From Entrophospora sp. SA101 (lineage: Eukaryota > Glomeromycota > Glomeromycetes > Entrophosporales > Entrophosporaceae), in assembly GCA_958430865.1 (NCBI GenBank), contig CAUDNR010003369.1:17450-77921 (forward strand): a stretch of 60,472 bases of DNA, given 5' to 3'. Under the pieces are notes generated by a model, which was given only the letters and a program-made list of their open reading frames with translations, was not told the DNA's origin and did not search any database. A program made the translations under genes and the position numbers. Shown piece after piece: positions 22,729-34,545 of the stretch (positions within the stretch are counted from its first letter, which is position 1; each line of letters begins with the position of its first letter).

Positions 22729-24478
22729 ATGTCTGTCAACAAAGCAAAAGATTTATCAGTAAACTTGGAATCCAAAACAATACGAGTAGTGTTCATAGCT
22801 TTATTGCTTGATATTTTGGCTTTTACAATAATTTTACCACTTTTTCCTAGGTTATTAGAAGACTATCGTGAAAGAGAAAAAGGTGATGAGGTAAAGTTCC
22901 AAAATTAGTCGATGTTTATTTATCTTTTCACATATACATAATTCCATACACATTATTTATTTTAAATATTTTTATGTTTTAGACAACATTGTTAAGCTGG
23001 TTTCTTAATCAAATATCCATATTCAAAGAAGCGATAGGTGGAAGCGTTGGTAATAATCCTAAATGGGATTTGGTGCTGCTTGGAGGTGCTTTAGGTTCAC
23101 TGTATTCATTTTTACAGTTCGTTGCTTCACCATTTATTGGAGTATTTTCAGATCGTCATGGTCGTCGAAAAACTTTATTGCTTACCATGGTTAGTGATAG
23201 TAATAATAATAAATAATAATAATAATAATAAAATAATAATAATAATTAATAATAATTAATATTAACAATTGATTTAATAAAATAAAATATTTATTAGATT
23301 GGCAATATACTATCTACAGTTATATGGCTTTTTGCAAAATCATTTGGATTATTTGTATTGGCACGTGTAATTGGTGGATTAAGCGAAGGAAATGTCCAGT
23401 TATCAATAGCTATAGTTTCAGATGTTACAACTCATAATTCCAGATCAAAAGGTTTGGTCAGTATATATTTAGTGATTGTTATTATAGATTAATAATAACA
23501 ATAATAAAATATTGATATTCTTAATATTAATATTAGGCTTTCGTAGGAATAGCTTTTGCAATTTCATTCACATTAGGACCTGCGATCGGTGCTTACTTTG
23601 CATCAATAGATTTAACCCACTCCTTTCCAACGCTTGTTGATTGGGGCTTAAATCCTTACTCAACACCAGCATTTGTAGCATTATTACTTTTAATCATTGA
23701 AACATTATATTTATATCTATTATTACCAGAGACTGCAAATATCAAACCAAATAAGAAAAAAGATATTAAAAAAGAGATAAATAATTTAACAAGCAAAGAT
23801 GATCAAAAAATATTAGTTTCAAAAAAGCTCGAAAATTTAAAAATTCTCAATTGGATACATTTTCTTTATTTATTTTCCTTTTCAGGAATGGAATTCACCC
23901 TTACATTCTTGACGTATGATTTATTTGATTTTTCAAATATGCAAAATGGCATGTTATTAGGCTATACCGGTATCCTATCAGCGATCATACAAGGTGGATA
24001 TGTAAGAAGGAAAGCTAATAAAATTGGTGAAAAAAATATAGTAATACAAGGCATTACTTCAAGTGCAATTGCATTGGGAATCATTTCCCTGTTAACAAAA
24101 ATCAATAATGCCATCATTTGGCTTTACATTGGTGCTACTTTTCTTGCATTTACTTCAGCAACAGTAGTTAATTGTTTAACATCTTTAGCATCAATGCAAT
24201 GTGATGGTGATGAAAATGACGATGATGGACTTACTATTACTTCCTCAACCAAAGAAAAATCTGAAATTATAAAAATACCAAAAGGCGAGGCTTTGGGCAG
24301 ATTTAGATCATCGGGTCAATTAGGAAGGTCATCAGGTCCAATTGCTGCATGTAGTTTATATTGGATGGCCGGTTCTGAAATCTGTTATGCAACTGGATCG
24401 TTGGCAATGATTATAATAATAATAATTATGATTATTAAAATACCTTCTAATATTTCTATAAAACAAAAGGCACAATAA
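22729..24478 (+). CDS. MFS transporter, MFSD10/TETRAN-like (unit A)
   Basis: Major facilitator superfamily membrane protein of the MFSD10 (tetracycline-transporter-like) group, probably an organic-anion or drug exporter. Four exons join in frame: 22729-22890, 22983-23189, 23298-23456 and 23537-24478, giving 489 residues. TM1 is VVFIALLLDILAFTIILPLF. The inter-helix loop signature appears as VFSDRHGRRKTLL; LARVIGGLSEGNVQLSIAIV and GIAFAISFTLGPAIGAYFA follow the family. The second half begins FSFSGMEFTLTFLTYDLF with IQGGYVRRKANKIGEKN. An Asp/Glu/Lys-rich loop (GDENDDDG) sits before the last helices, and the last helix is Ile-rich. Introns are 80-108 bp. Convergent with the hemerythrin gene 248 bp away. 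The substrate is unknown; the subfamily is inferred from motif order. Confidence 0.9.
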
Positions 24479-24725
24479 AATACTCACCCAAATAAATATC
24501 ACTCGTAATTTTATAAAAAAAAAATTTTTTTTGCTTTTTTTTATGATCATCATTTGAATAATAATGATTCTTTTGAACCGTAATAGTAATCCTTAAAAAT
24601 CAACGACAAAGCATGAAGTCACGTGCAATTTTAATATTAACGAAACATAAAAAATAAGTCATGTTACAGTATTAAATAAAAAGAACATCATATAATAAAA
24701 TTAAAACAGATATTGTAATAATAAG

Positions 24726-25275
24726 TTATAGATGTTGATATTTTGCATATTTCCAATATCCTTGATTCCATCTGACAATTACATAAGGAAGAAGAAGTGA
24801 TTTTACAAACCAAGGCATTTTACTATAAAGCATGATATCTCTATCTTCTTGAGGCAAGTGTAAGAGTATAAATGGGAGAATAGTAGTTAACCCGCCATCT
24901 TTTCTAACTGCATCTTTGATTTGTTTTTGAATTTTTTCAAGTTCTTGCTCTGTAAAATTTTTTCGCAAAGCTTCAACTGAAAAGGTGACTTCTTCGTTTT
25001 TTAAATGAGGAAGAATGAGTTTACTTATTTTCGTCATCAAGTCCACTATTTTTGATGGTTCATAAGTCGTTTTCTTATTTTTAACTTCTGAAGTGTAGTT
25101 GGACAAGCTATGGAGAAATTTATTGAGTTGTTTGTGTTCTTCAACAAAGTCGCCGATAGGTATTTTTTTGGATACTGAGGGAAAGACTATGTGTTCCTCG
25201 TGATGATGATGACTCGTGAAAAGAGAATTGAATGTTTCGATGTATCCTATAAAATTGTCAACATCAGAGGTGGGT
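24726..25275 (-). pseudogene. Hemerythrin-domain gene, 5'-truncated copy (unit A)
   Basis: Same as the intact gene at 28921-29664, but cut at the duplication junction. Exon 1 (33 residues, including the first candidate iron-ligand His) and the first 14 nt of exon 2 are absent. Upstream of the break lies the minus-strand repeat-family ORF of unit B, whose frame runs ...GISVTYK-IDPPLMLTIL and stops, out of frame with the hemerythrin. The remaining part (residues about 38-220) is intact. Any product from the internal Met (MSNYTSEV, 25106) would lack most of the four-helix bundle. Confidence 0.9.
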
Positions 25276-25922
25276 CAATTTTATAAGTAACTGAAATTCC
25301 AGCATTACCCAGTGCATCAATTCCATCACAAGATGTTCCTGATCCTATAAGATATAAGGCAAGTTCTAATTTAAAATTATTAGCATGTTTATTCTGGATT
25401 CCAGCCATCAAATACAAAATTGTAACAACTTTATTTTTATCTTCCTTTTTATTATATTCTGAACAGTCTTCTGGTATTAATATATTACATACTTCATTGA
25501 AAAATCCTTTTAAATTTGAATCATTATCTTTAAGCATTTTATTAAACTCATCAGGATCAAATATAGGACTATCATGCCTCTTATTGTATAATACTGTAGT
25601 CACTTTTTTTATTTTATACCAAATGATAAATTTATGTCAGAGGATGTTGAAAATGCTGGTATGATATTTGTTTCAACTGGGTCAATATATTGAATAATTT
25701 CTTCTTCTCTTTCTTCTCTTTCTTTAATAGATGGAGGATTTTCAACAATAGCATGTAACAGGGAAAACAAACTTGTTGACCTTGTTGTAAATAAGAAAAT
25801 CTTCAAAGATATCCTTTAGTAGTTGCTTTTTCTATAGCTCTATCAGATAAACATCTAAAATTGTTAGAATTTTTATAACAATTATGAATAGAGCAAGGAC
25901 CATTTAACTTTGACTTTGGCAT
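25276..25922 (-). pseudogene. Repeat-family protein, copy B, 3'-truncated
   Basis: Copy of 21081-21727 with the same TGA and frame shifts. The MTTVLYNKRHD... frame (start 25603) loses its last third at the junction and runs into antisense hemerythrin sequence, ending after 118 codons at 25247. Two residues differ from copy A near the junction (A/L at GIDA(P/L)GNAG and V/I at (V/I)SVTYK). Confidence 0.55.
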
Positions 25923-26377
25923 TTTTGAAAAAATTTACTTTTTAAAAAATGGGGATTTAAGTTTTTTAGAAAAAGAATCTGATTTTATTTCATGTATTAA
26001 TTTTTTTTTAAAAAGCTTCATTTAAGCATTTAATATCAACAAAAAACAATCTGATGTTTTTTAAATAAACCATTCATTTCAAAAAAAATAATATAAGCAC
26101 AATATGATTTTTTTTTTATTTTCCCATTACCCTATTTTTGCCAATTAAATCAATGGCATTCATTCATTTACTCAACAAAATGTTAACAAAATCATTGTTA
26201 AAAAGCAATATCCATGTTTCCATTAACTGTTAAAATCTATTCAATATTTTGTTGGATAAAATAAAATACAATTTAACCAACCACGATATTGAAGATCATC
26301 AGCCAATCAAATGGATATTCAACCATGCTGACGTGACCAATTATAAATAAACCCGATTTTGTGGTACAAAAAAATTT

Positions 26378-26632
26378 ATGGAAAATTTCTATGAGAAGGA
26401 GTATCAATACCATCAATATGACGATGATGACAATGGTATTGTTGTTGATGATAATTTTACAAATGAACTAATAAACATTCCGATAGTTCATTGGCTTCAA
26501 GTTCCAATGATTTAAGCAGTGGTTCCAGAAGACCTTTAAAAAAACAAATCGTAACGCATGATTTTGTGTGGAATTATTTTGAAAAAGTGAAAGATCCAAA
26601 TGGAAATGAATTCGTAATTTGTAAATTGTAAT
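26378..26632 (+). pseudogene. BED zinc-finger fragment, copy B
   Basis: Unit-B copy of the hAT N-terminal relic at 22183-22437. Same frame slip and same loss of the zinc ligands. Confidence 0.65.
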
Positions 26633-26923
26633 AATAATGAAATATTAATATTAAAAAAAAAATAATTAGTCGACTAATTAGTGGACTAGTAGTCGTCGAC
26701 TAAGGACCTATAAATGAGTTTCATGCTAGCCATTTGTCTAGACAAATATCCATGACACATTACGCCAGTAATATTTAAGCACTATTGATTCCCGAAATTC
26801 TTGGTAATACCAATCAATCAATGCATATTTAAAAAATATTTTTTTCTTTCAAAGTTTCAAATAAAATATACTACTATTTCATTCATTAATACATACATAG
26901 ATATTTTGTTTATTTAAAAAATC

Positions 26924-28673
26924 ATGTCTGTCAACAAAGCAAAAGATTTATCAGTAAACTTGGAATCCAAAACAATACGAGTAGTGTTCATAGCTTTATT
27001 GCTTGATATTTTGGCTTTTACAATAATTTTACCACTTTTTCCTAGGTTATTAGAAGACTATCGTGAAAGAGAAAAAGGTGATGAGGTAAAGTTCCAAAAT
27101 TAGTCGATGTTTATTTATCTTTTCACATATACATAATTCCATACACATTATTTATTTTAAATATTTTTATGTTTTAGACAACATTGTTAAGCTGGTTTCT
27201 TAATCAAATATCCATATTCAAAGAAGCGATAGGTGGAAGCGTTGGTAATAATCCTAAATGGGATTTGGTGCTGCTTGGAGGTGCTTTAGGTTCACTGTAT
27301 TCATTTTTACAGTTCGTTGCTTCACCATTTATTGGAGTATTTTCAGATCGTCATGGTCGTCGAAAAACTTTATTGCTTACCATGGTTAGTGATAGTAATA
27401 ATAATAAATAATAATAATAATAATAAAATAATAATAATAATTAATAATAATTAATATTAACAATTGATTTAATAAAATAAAATATTTATTAGATTGGCAA
27501 TATACTATCTACAGTTATATGGCTTTTTGCAAAATCATTTGGATTATTTGTATTGGCACGTGTAATTGGTGGATTAAGCGAAGGAAATGTCCAGTTATCA
27601 ATAGCTATAGTTTCAGATGTTACAACTCATAATTCCAGATCAAAAGGTTTGGTCAGTATATATTTAGTGATTGTTATTATAGATTAATAATAACAATAAT
27701 AAAATATTGATATTCTTAATATTAATATTAGGCTTTCGTAGGAATAGCTTTTGCAATTTCATTCACATTAGGACCTGCGATCGGTGCTTACTTTGCATCA
27801 ATAGATTTAACCCACTCCTTTCCAACGCTTGTTGATTGGGGCTTAAATCCTTACTCAACACCAGCATTTGTAGCATTATTACTTTTAATCATTGAAACAT
27901 TATATTTATATCTATTATTACCAGAGACTGCAAATATCAAACCAAATAAGAAAAAAGATATTAAAAAAGAGATAAATAATTTAACAAGCAAAGATGATCA
28001 AAAAATATTAGTTTCAAAAAAGCTCGAAAATTTAAAAATTCTCAATTGGATACATTTTCTTTATTTATTTTCCTTTTCAGGAATGGAATTCACCCTTACA
28101 TTCTTGACGTATGATTTATTTGATTTTTCAAATATGCAAAATGGCATGTTATTAGGCTATACCGGTATCCTATCAGCGATCATACAAGGTGGATATGTAA
28201 GAAGGAAAGCTAATAAAATTGGTGAAAAAAATATAGTAATACAAGGCATTACTTCAAGTGCAATTGCATTGGGAATCATTTCCCTGTTAACAAAAATCAA
28301 TAATGCCATCATTTGGCTTTACATTGGTGCTACTTTTCTTGCATTTACTTCAGCAACAGTAGTTAATTGTTTAACATCTTTAGCATCAATGCAATGTGAT
28401 GGTGATGAAAATGACGATGATGGACTTACTATTACTTCCTCAACCAAAGAAAAATCTGAAATTATAAAAATACCAAAAGGCGAGGCTTTGGGCAGATTTA
28501 GATCATCGGGTCAATTAGGAAGGTCATCAGGTCCAATTGCTGCATGTAGTTTATATTGGATGGCCGGTTCTGAAATCTGTTATGCAACTGGATCGTTGGC
28601 AATGATTATAATAATAATAATTATGATTATTAAAATACCTTCTAATATTTCTATAAAACAAAAGGCACAATAA
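26924..28673 (+). CDS. MFS transporter, MFSD10/TETRAN-like (unit B)
   Basis: Identical at the protein level to the gene at 22729-24478. Exons 26924-27085, 27178-27384, 27493-27651 and 27732-28673; 489 residues. Both copies have the same 5' flank for at least 1.6 kb and the same 3' flank, so both could be expressed. Absence of any difference points to a very recent duplication, ongoing gene conversion, or an assembly duplicate. Confidence 0.9.
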
Positions 28674-28920
28674 AATACTCACCCAAATAAATATCACTCG
28701 TAATTTTATAAAAAAAAAATTTTTTTTGCTTTTTTTTATGATCATCATTTGAATAATAATGATTCTTTTGAACCGTAATAGTAATCCTTAAAAATCAACG
28801 ACAAAGCATGAAGTCACGTGCAATTTTAATATTAACGAAACATAAAAAATAAGTCATGTTACAGTATTAAATAAAAAGAACATCATATAATAAAATTAAA
28901 ACAGATATTGTAATAATAAG

Positions 28921-29664
28921 TTATAGATGTTGATATTTTGCATATTTCCAATATCCTTGATTCCATCTGACAATTACATAAGGAAGAAGAAGTGATTTTA
29001 CAAACCAAGGCATTTTACTATAAAGCATGATATCTCTATCTTCTTGAGGCAAGTGTAAGAGTATAAATGGGAGAATAGTAGTTAACCCGCCATCTTTTCT
29101 AACTGCATCTTTGATTTGTTTTTGAATTTTTTCAAGTTCTTGCTCTGTAAAATTTTTTCGCAAAGCTTCAACTGAAAAGGTGACTTCTTCGTTTTTTAAA
29201 TGAGGAAGAATGAGTTTACTTATTTTCGTCATCAAGTCCACTATTTTTGATGGTTCATAAGTCGTTTTCTTATTTTTAACTTCTGAAGTGTAGTTGGACA
29301 AGCTATGGAGAAATTTATTGAGTTGTTTGTGTTCTTCAACAAAGTCGCCGATAGGTATTTTTTTGGATACTGAGGGAAAGACTATGTGTTCCTCGTGATG
29401 ATGATGACTCGTGAAAAGAGAATTGAATGTTTCGATGTATCCTATAAAATTGTCAACATCAGAGGTGGGTACTTTTGGAGCATTCTAAAGAAATAATGCA
29501 TTTTATAAAATTTTTAGATATTTTTTTGTTGTCAAGAATCCATATTTTTTTTCGGCACATGTTACCTCTAAAATTTGAACCATCCCCGCTCGAAGTGTAT
29601 CATGAATTTTAATCATTCCATAAGTAAAATTTTCGAAAACGTCAGCAGATTCATTAGGTGCCAT
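28921..29664 (-). CDS. Hemerythrin/HHE cation-binding domain protein (intact copy)
   Basis: Two exons: 29566-29664 (residues 1-33) and 28921-29484 (residues 34-220). It is a probable four-helix-bundle di-iron protein of the HHE family; such proteins bind O2 or NO or help handle iron and oxidative stress. Ligand-type residues fall in the expected order: IKIHDTLR in helix 1, FTSHHHHEEHIVFP (H..HEE) in helix 2, DFVEEHKQLNKFL in helix 3 and LILPHLKNEEVTF (H..xE) in helix 4. The C-terminal part (residues about 150-220) is a hydrophobic tail with MPWFVKSLLLPYVIVRW that may contact a membrane. Cytosolic location is assumed; no signal peptide. A truncated duplicate lies in unit A. Confidence 0.88.
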
Positions 29665-30860
29665 GATGTTTTTTTATTTGAAATATATAGATTTTTTTTT
29701 GTAAGTGACGATGGTAAATTCAAAAAATGAATTTGGTGTCCGAGGTTTTTTATAGCATATTGAATTAAATATTTTTTTACTTATATATCGTATTTTATTT
29801 GCATAATAAATAATAAATAAAGTCATTCGACTTTCATTAGCTATCACTACTTACTACACAAAGACTAATTGGTAACATGGTAATAATTTTAATAAGAATA
29901 GATGACCTTTTTAAAATAAACAAATAACAAATATTTATTATTGTGATAATATTTTCATAATAATTAATAATAGTAATAATTTCGTCCGATCCTTTCAACA
30001 CCTTTTTCTTTACTATTAGTACTAGAATCTGATAGAAATAAAACCTAAATTAACGATCAACGATTAATAAATTTCAATGAATTAATGCTGCCGATTTCCC
30101 AGACTCCATTGTTATTTATTAAATGATTATTGTACGATAATGATGATGAATAATAATAATACATGAAGTTGAGAAAACTATAGCGTTATTTATACATGTT
30201 AAAGGTTCTATCATCTAGTTTTCTGATTTTTTTGAAATGCTAATTTGTTCTAATTAAATTCAAGTTATTTCTAAAGTGATCAAACCATTTAAATTCCTTC
30301 GTTTAAATTTAATCTGATAATTAAAGGTCTGTTACATTTTAGTATGCTGGAATGTTTATTTCTCCGTTGTTTGAGATATTTTCCATGAGTCAATTATTCT
30401 ATTGGTATTAATTTATTACAGTGATCAGTTTTTCCGATTTTCTTTTCGTAAAATTACTATTTTATGCATTTCAAAAAAGAAAAAGGATATTTATTATAAA
30501 AATGGTAGAACTGAAAATGTGGATAACAATTAAAGCAATGGAGTAAAAAATGTGGATACAAAGTGGAACTAATACTATCAATAAGATGCAAATATACCCA
30601 TCAAGCAGAAAGATTGATGAGCAACAAGGTCTTGTAAAGCTTATGTGATAAATATTTTTACTTGCACAAGTAGAGTCAGGTGTATGGACAGATGATTGTG
30701 AGAAGGAGAAGGATATATTTATGGAATTTTAGGGAAATAACTTCATCATCATCATTCTCTCGATTCTCTTCATCCAACATCCCAACATCCCCAATATCAT
30801 TCTCATCCTCATCCTCAACTTGTACTGAATAAGTCATTCAGAATGTGCTTGAGCTGCAAC
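29665..30860. other. AT-rich intergenic region
   Basis: Upstream of the hemerythrin gene. No coding frame, repeat or RNA gene recognised. Confidence 0.4.
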
Positions 30861-31245
30861 TATGACCAAAATTCTAAAAGACAAAAGTAGCTGTTTAGTC
30901 ATCAAGATTCTCATTCTTAATTCAAAAGCAAAGACCACCAGTTGTAAACCTTTACTAAGAAAAAAAGACTTTATAAAAGTGCAAAAAATCAAAACAACAT
31001 ATTTCTCAGGCAGGAATACACTCCTTTTAAAAGTTACAAGTGATCAAAAAGAGATCAGTTTTGAATGGTATTATAGATTCTTCTTCTGATTCAAGTTCAA
31101 ATAACAAAAGCAATAAGTCCAATGATGTGAATCTGAAGATAAACTCAATGTAGGTGGTGAATTTGATGTAGGCAGTGAACCTGATGTAGATAATGAACCT
31201 GGTATAGTTAGTGTACATGGTGGAGTCAAAAAAAATTATTATTAG
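30861..31245 (+). pseudogene. Decayed hypothetical coding traces
   Basis: A 75-codon ORF at 30862-31089 and, in other frames, SSDSSSNNKSNKSNDVNLKI (about 31075-31140) and EDKLNVGGEFDVGSEPDVDN (31135-31195), an acidic imperfect repeat ending at a TAG near 31243. No family recognised. Frames alternate, so probably a relic. Confidence 0.25.
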
Positions 31246-31969
31246 GAATTAACTTATTTTGGTATTATATTTAAAAAAATTGGGATAAAAATTTTAGTCA
31301 ATTTCAATCTGTTCTTCATTTACTCAAAAATAAAAGAACATTCAATTATATTACAAACAATATTGATCATAAAGATGAAAGAGATTCTAAAAAAGTTATT
31401 ATCAAAAATTACTATAGAAAATTAAACAGTATTATTATTATTGTATATTGTATATTAGTTAATTGCAATTTTATTAAAATTATAATTTAAATTCTTACAT
31501 TGCGCAATATGTTATGGTATGTGCCTCTGTCATAATCTATAATTTTAACAAAGCTCATTCAATAATGCCTAGGCAATTCAATTGATCTGTACATTATGGA
31601 TTTAAAGTTATGATGGTATTTATGGATCTTTTGAATTTTTGAAAGCAAATAGGGCTTCATTTCCATTACTGGGTCTAACTGCTTTGCACTTCATGTCACT
31701 AAGGATATACAATTAATTATATTTTTAACAAAAAAATAATTTGGTAAAAGTATGGTACCTATATTTTGTTGGGGTGGATACTGATTGGGACACCGATTAG
31801 GAATTAGAATGTGTCATTTGAGAAAAATTTGATTGCTTTTGCTCCATTGTTTCCAATTGCAGGATGAAAACAACTGTTATAAATATTATTTTCTTGTAAA
31901 TATTTTATTTTTCTATTAATTTTCTTATTTTATAAATATTATTATTTTCTTTGAGAAAATTAAAGGTTA
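31246..31969. other. AT-rich region without a gene
   Basis: No convincing ORF on either strand. Downstream flank of the xylulokinase gene. Confidence 0.35.
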
Positions 31970-34036
31970 TTATTCTTGAATTCTGGAAATTCGATTATTT
32001 ATTACAATATTTTCTAATTCTTTATAGATGTTAATCATATCCTTATAGATATCAGTATATTCAATTCTAGGTTTCGCAACACTAACAAAAGAATTAATTT
32101 CCAACTTTTCATCTTCAAAATCATTCTCAAGTTGAATGCCATCTTTGCTTTCATAGCAGCCCCCATAGAAGCTGCGTTGATATTGTTATTATCGTTACAA
32201 TTATGATGATGCTTTTTTTTCCAAATCTCTTTGCCAAAAACATCTGATAACACTTGTAAAATTTCATAATTTTTACTTGCTCCTCCCACAACAACTACTT
32301 TATTGACCGAGTTTTCAAAATCATTAATCAGTTTCTTGATTCTGATCCTCATTGAAATAAACTGTGACTCGATGATACACCTAACATTATCAAGCTTAGG
32401 ATCGTCTTGAAACTCATCAATCAGCTGGCTATCTTCAAATCTATAAATCCCTTTTGCAAACGGTATGATCTCCTGCACTAAAAAATAAAATCCCATTTTT
32501 CTTTTGTTCGGTTTCGAGGTTTTCAACAATTGATTGAATAGTGTCCATGCTGATGACAACAAGGAGGGATCATTGCTGTCTTTCTTATTGTTGTTGTATA
32601 TTTATCACGAATGTACTCACATGTTAAACTTCCATTCTTATAGCATATCATTGACATATAAGCTGATGGATTTGTTGGATGACATAGTGTGTGTGATTCA
32701 ATTGTTGGTGATGGTTTAGTTGTGTACAATAAAATTGTATCTGATGTTCCTAATGATATTAATATATCTCCAGGAGTAAGATTCATAGATATAAGAGTGG
32801 CTGGATTATCACCTGTAAATGGAATGATTCTACAATCTATTTTTTTTTTAAAAAAAAATAATCACTCACATCAAATGCATACATGTTTATATATATATAT
32901 ATATATGTATGTATGCATGTATGTATATATATATATATATCATACCTTTATCAAATCCATATTTTTTTACAAAATAATTGGAAACATTTCCCAAAATTTT
33001 TAATCCATTAGGTTCAGGCTCGCCAAGTTTCAATTTTTAATTTTTCCCCATCACCATTTCCACAGATTTTTAATAATTCATCATTCCATTGTTTATTGTT
33101 TATATCAAGCAAGTTCATTCCTGATCCGTCAGCTATATCAATTGGTGCAAATCTACCAAGGAATATCGAGGCAAGGAATGAGCTAATTAAAGATATTCTT
33201 TTGGTTTTTGAATATGCCAAAGGATTTGTTTGGCTAAACTAAAATAAAAATTTACATTATTATACAAGTTAATTTTATTTTTTGATTTATTTTTTTTTTT
33301 TTTAAAAAAAAAAGCGAGTATACTTTGGTAATTTGATTTCCTGTGAATCTTTCATAAGCTATTGATCCTGATAAATTCACCAAAATTTCTTTACCACCAA
33401 TTAATTTTTCTAAATTCTTACATTGTTCTGTGGTACTTGAATCTTGCCAAGTTGGTGAATCTGGTATAGAAAAGGCATTTATAAATTGTGAAACCAAAAT
33501 TTCAGTTGGATTCAAATTTTCTAAAATTCCCAAAGAATTTTCTGACCAATAAACACTTCCATGTTGCTAATAATTTTAATTATAAAATATTTTTTTGTTA
33601 GAGGAATGAAAATAAATAGACAATTGATTGATTAAAAAGGAGTGAGAAGGAAGGGATCTTACTCACTTGAGCAGCTCCAGACATTGCTTTTATTTGATGA
33701 AATGGAAATTTTTTTTCAGATAGTTTATTCAACAATAAATCAATTGATTCAATCCACATTAATGTAGGGCAAATAACAACATTCTCATTTGATATTACAC
33801 CATTTTTTGTTCTAAAAGAAAATTAATAATAACTGATAATCATTATGGTTTATTTTTATAAAAATTAATCAATTTATACAATAATGATAGTATGATAATA
33901 ACCCATAACTTGGTAATTCTTTATCAAAATTAACTAATTCTTCAAATACCACTTTGCCGATTTCATTGATTGCTGTGAATTTTAATTGTTGTGTTGATAA
34001 ATCAAAACCTGCAAATAAATTTGAATTATTAAACAT
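31970..34036 (-). pseudogene. D-xylulokinase (FGGY family) with three apparent frameshifts
   Basis: Phosphorylates D-xylulose to xylulose-5-phosphate, feeding the pentose phosphate pathway in the cytosol. Exons: 33903-34036, 33667-33811, 33324-33566, 32946-33238 and 31970-32836. The protein starts MFNNSNLFAGFDLSTQQLKF. It shows the xylulokinase signature SGAAQQHGSVYW, then SIPDSPTWQDSSTTEQC, FLGRFAPIDIADGSGMNLLD, FTGDNPATLISMNLTPGDIL-ISLGTSDT and the C-terminal VVVVGGASKNYEILQVLSDV. Frame is lost three times: near 33040 (KLKI/LGEPEPNG), near 32575 (IRDKY/NNNKKDSND, in an AAC/ACA run) and near 32130 (MKAKMAF/LENDFEDEKLE). After each, the expected sequence continues, and the true stop is TAA at 31970-31972. 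All sit in A/T or short repeats, so assembly error is as likely as a real pseudogene. Confidence 0.88.
32885..32941. repeat. TA/TATG microsatellite in a xylulokinase intron
   Basis: Alternating TATATATA, GTATGTATGCATGTATGTA and TATATATATA, forming a near-perfect palindrome within the fourth intron. Confidence 0.85.
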
Positions 34037-34545
34037 TTCATTTTATTTAAAAAAATTTATTTTGATTGGCCAAGAATATTATGTATAATGTGGCTTAGAA
34101 AAATAATCAGAATTGAAAGGCATGCGGGAAAGCAGAAAGGTTAAATGGCGCCTGGGGTTTTTTCTTTAGGTTTTGTTATATGGAGGATAAAAAATATGAT
34201 TAAATGATTAAATGTTTGATTTTAATATGATTAAATGATTAAATGTTTGATTTTAATTATTAAGTAATAATATTATATTAAATATCTAAATAATGATAAT
34301 TCTATATGTAAAAGAATAATATTTTTTATCTATTTAAATTAAATTAAATTAAATAATATAAGTTAAAAAGAATATAATTATTTTTAAAAAATATACAGTA
34401 TTACAAATCTTTTATATGATATTTCCCCTTGAAAAAGGGGAAAAAGAATGGAATGTATGTATGCATGTGTTTGTGCCAAAAAATCTTATCATTATATTGG
34501 TGCAAAGATGATATCATTTTCAGGGTATTTGTAGTATTTGTGCCT
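34037..34545. other. Intergenic region between two minus-strand genes
   Basis: Contains a 29-bp direct repeat (TGATTAAATGATTAAATGTTTGATTTTA) at about 34197-34258 and a hairpin TTCCCC-TTGAAAAA-GGGGAA near 34423-34442. No gene. Confidence 0.5.

Larger units (their letters stand above)
21081..25275. repeat. 4,195-bp tandem duplication, unit A
   Basis: Unit A (21081-25275) is followed directly by unit B (25276-29470), head to tail, with no bases between. All frames compared between units are identical apart from three G-to-A or C-to-T differences within the first 40 bp. The unit spans the 5' part of a repeat-family gene, a BED-finger relic, the MFSD10-like transporter and most of the hemerythrin gene. 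Confidence 0.97.
25276..29470. repeat. 4,195-bp tandem duplication, unit B
   Basis: Second unit. At its right end (29470) sequence continues into the native 5' end of the hemerythrin gene. At its left end (25276) it starts abruptly in the middle of the repeat-family ORF. So unit B plus its right flank is the ancestral hemerythrin locus, and unit A plus its left flank is the ancestral repeat-family locus. Confidence 0.97.

Noticed and set aside
34423..34442. TTCCCC-TTGAAAAA-GGGGAA hairpin as a bacterial terminator
   Set aside because: Surrounding genes are intron-bearing fungal genes and no bacterial-type ORF ends here. Kept only as a minor repeat note.
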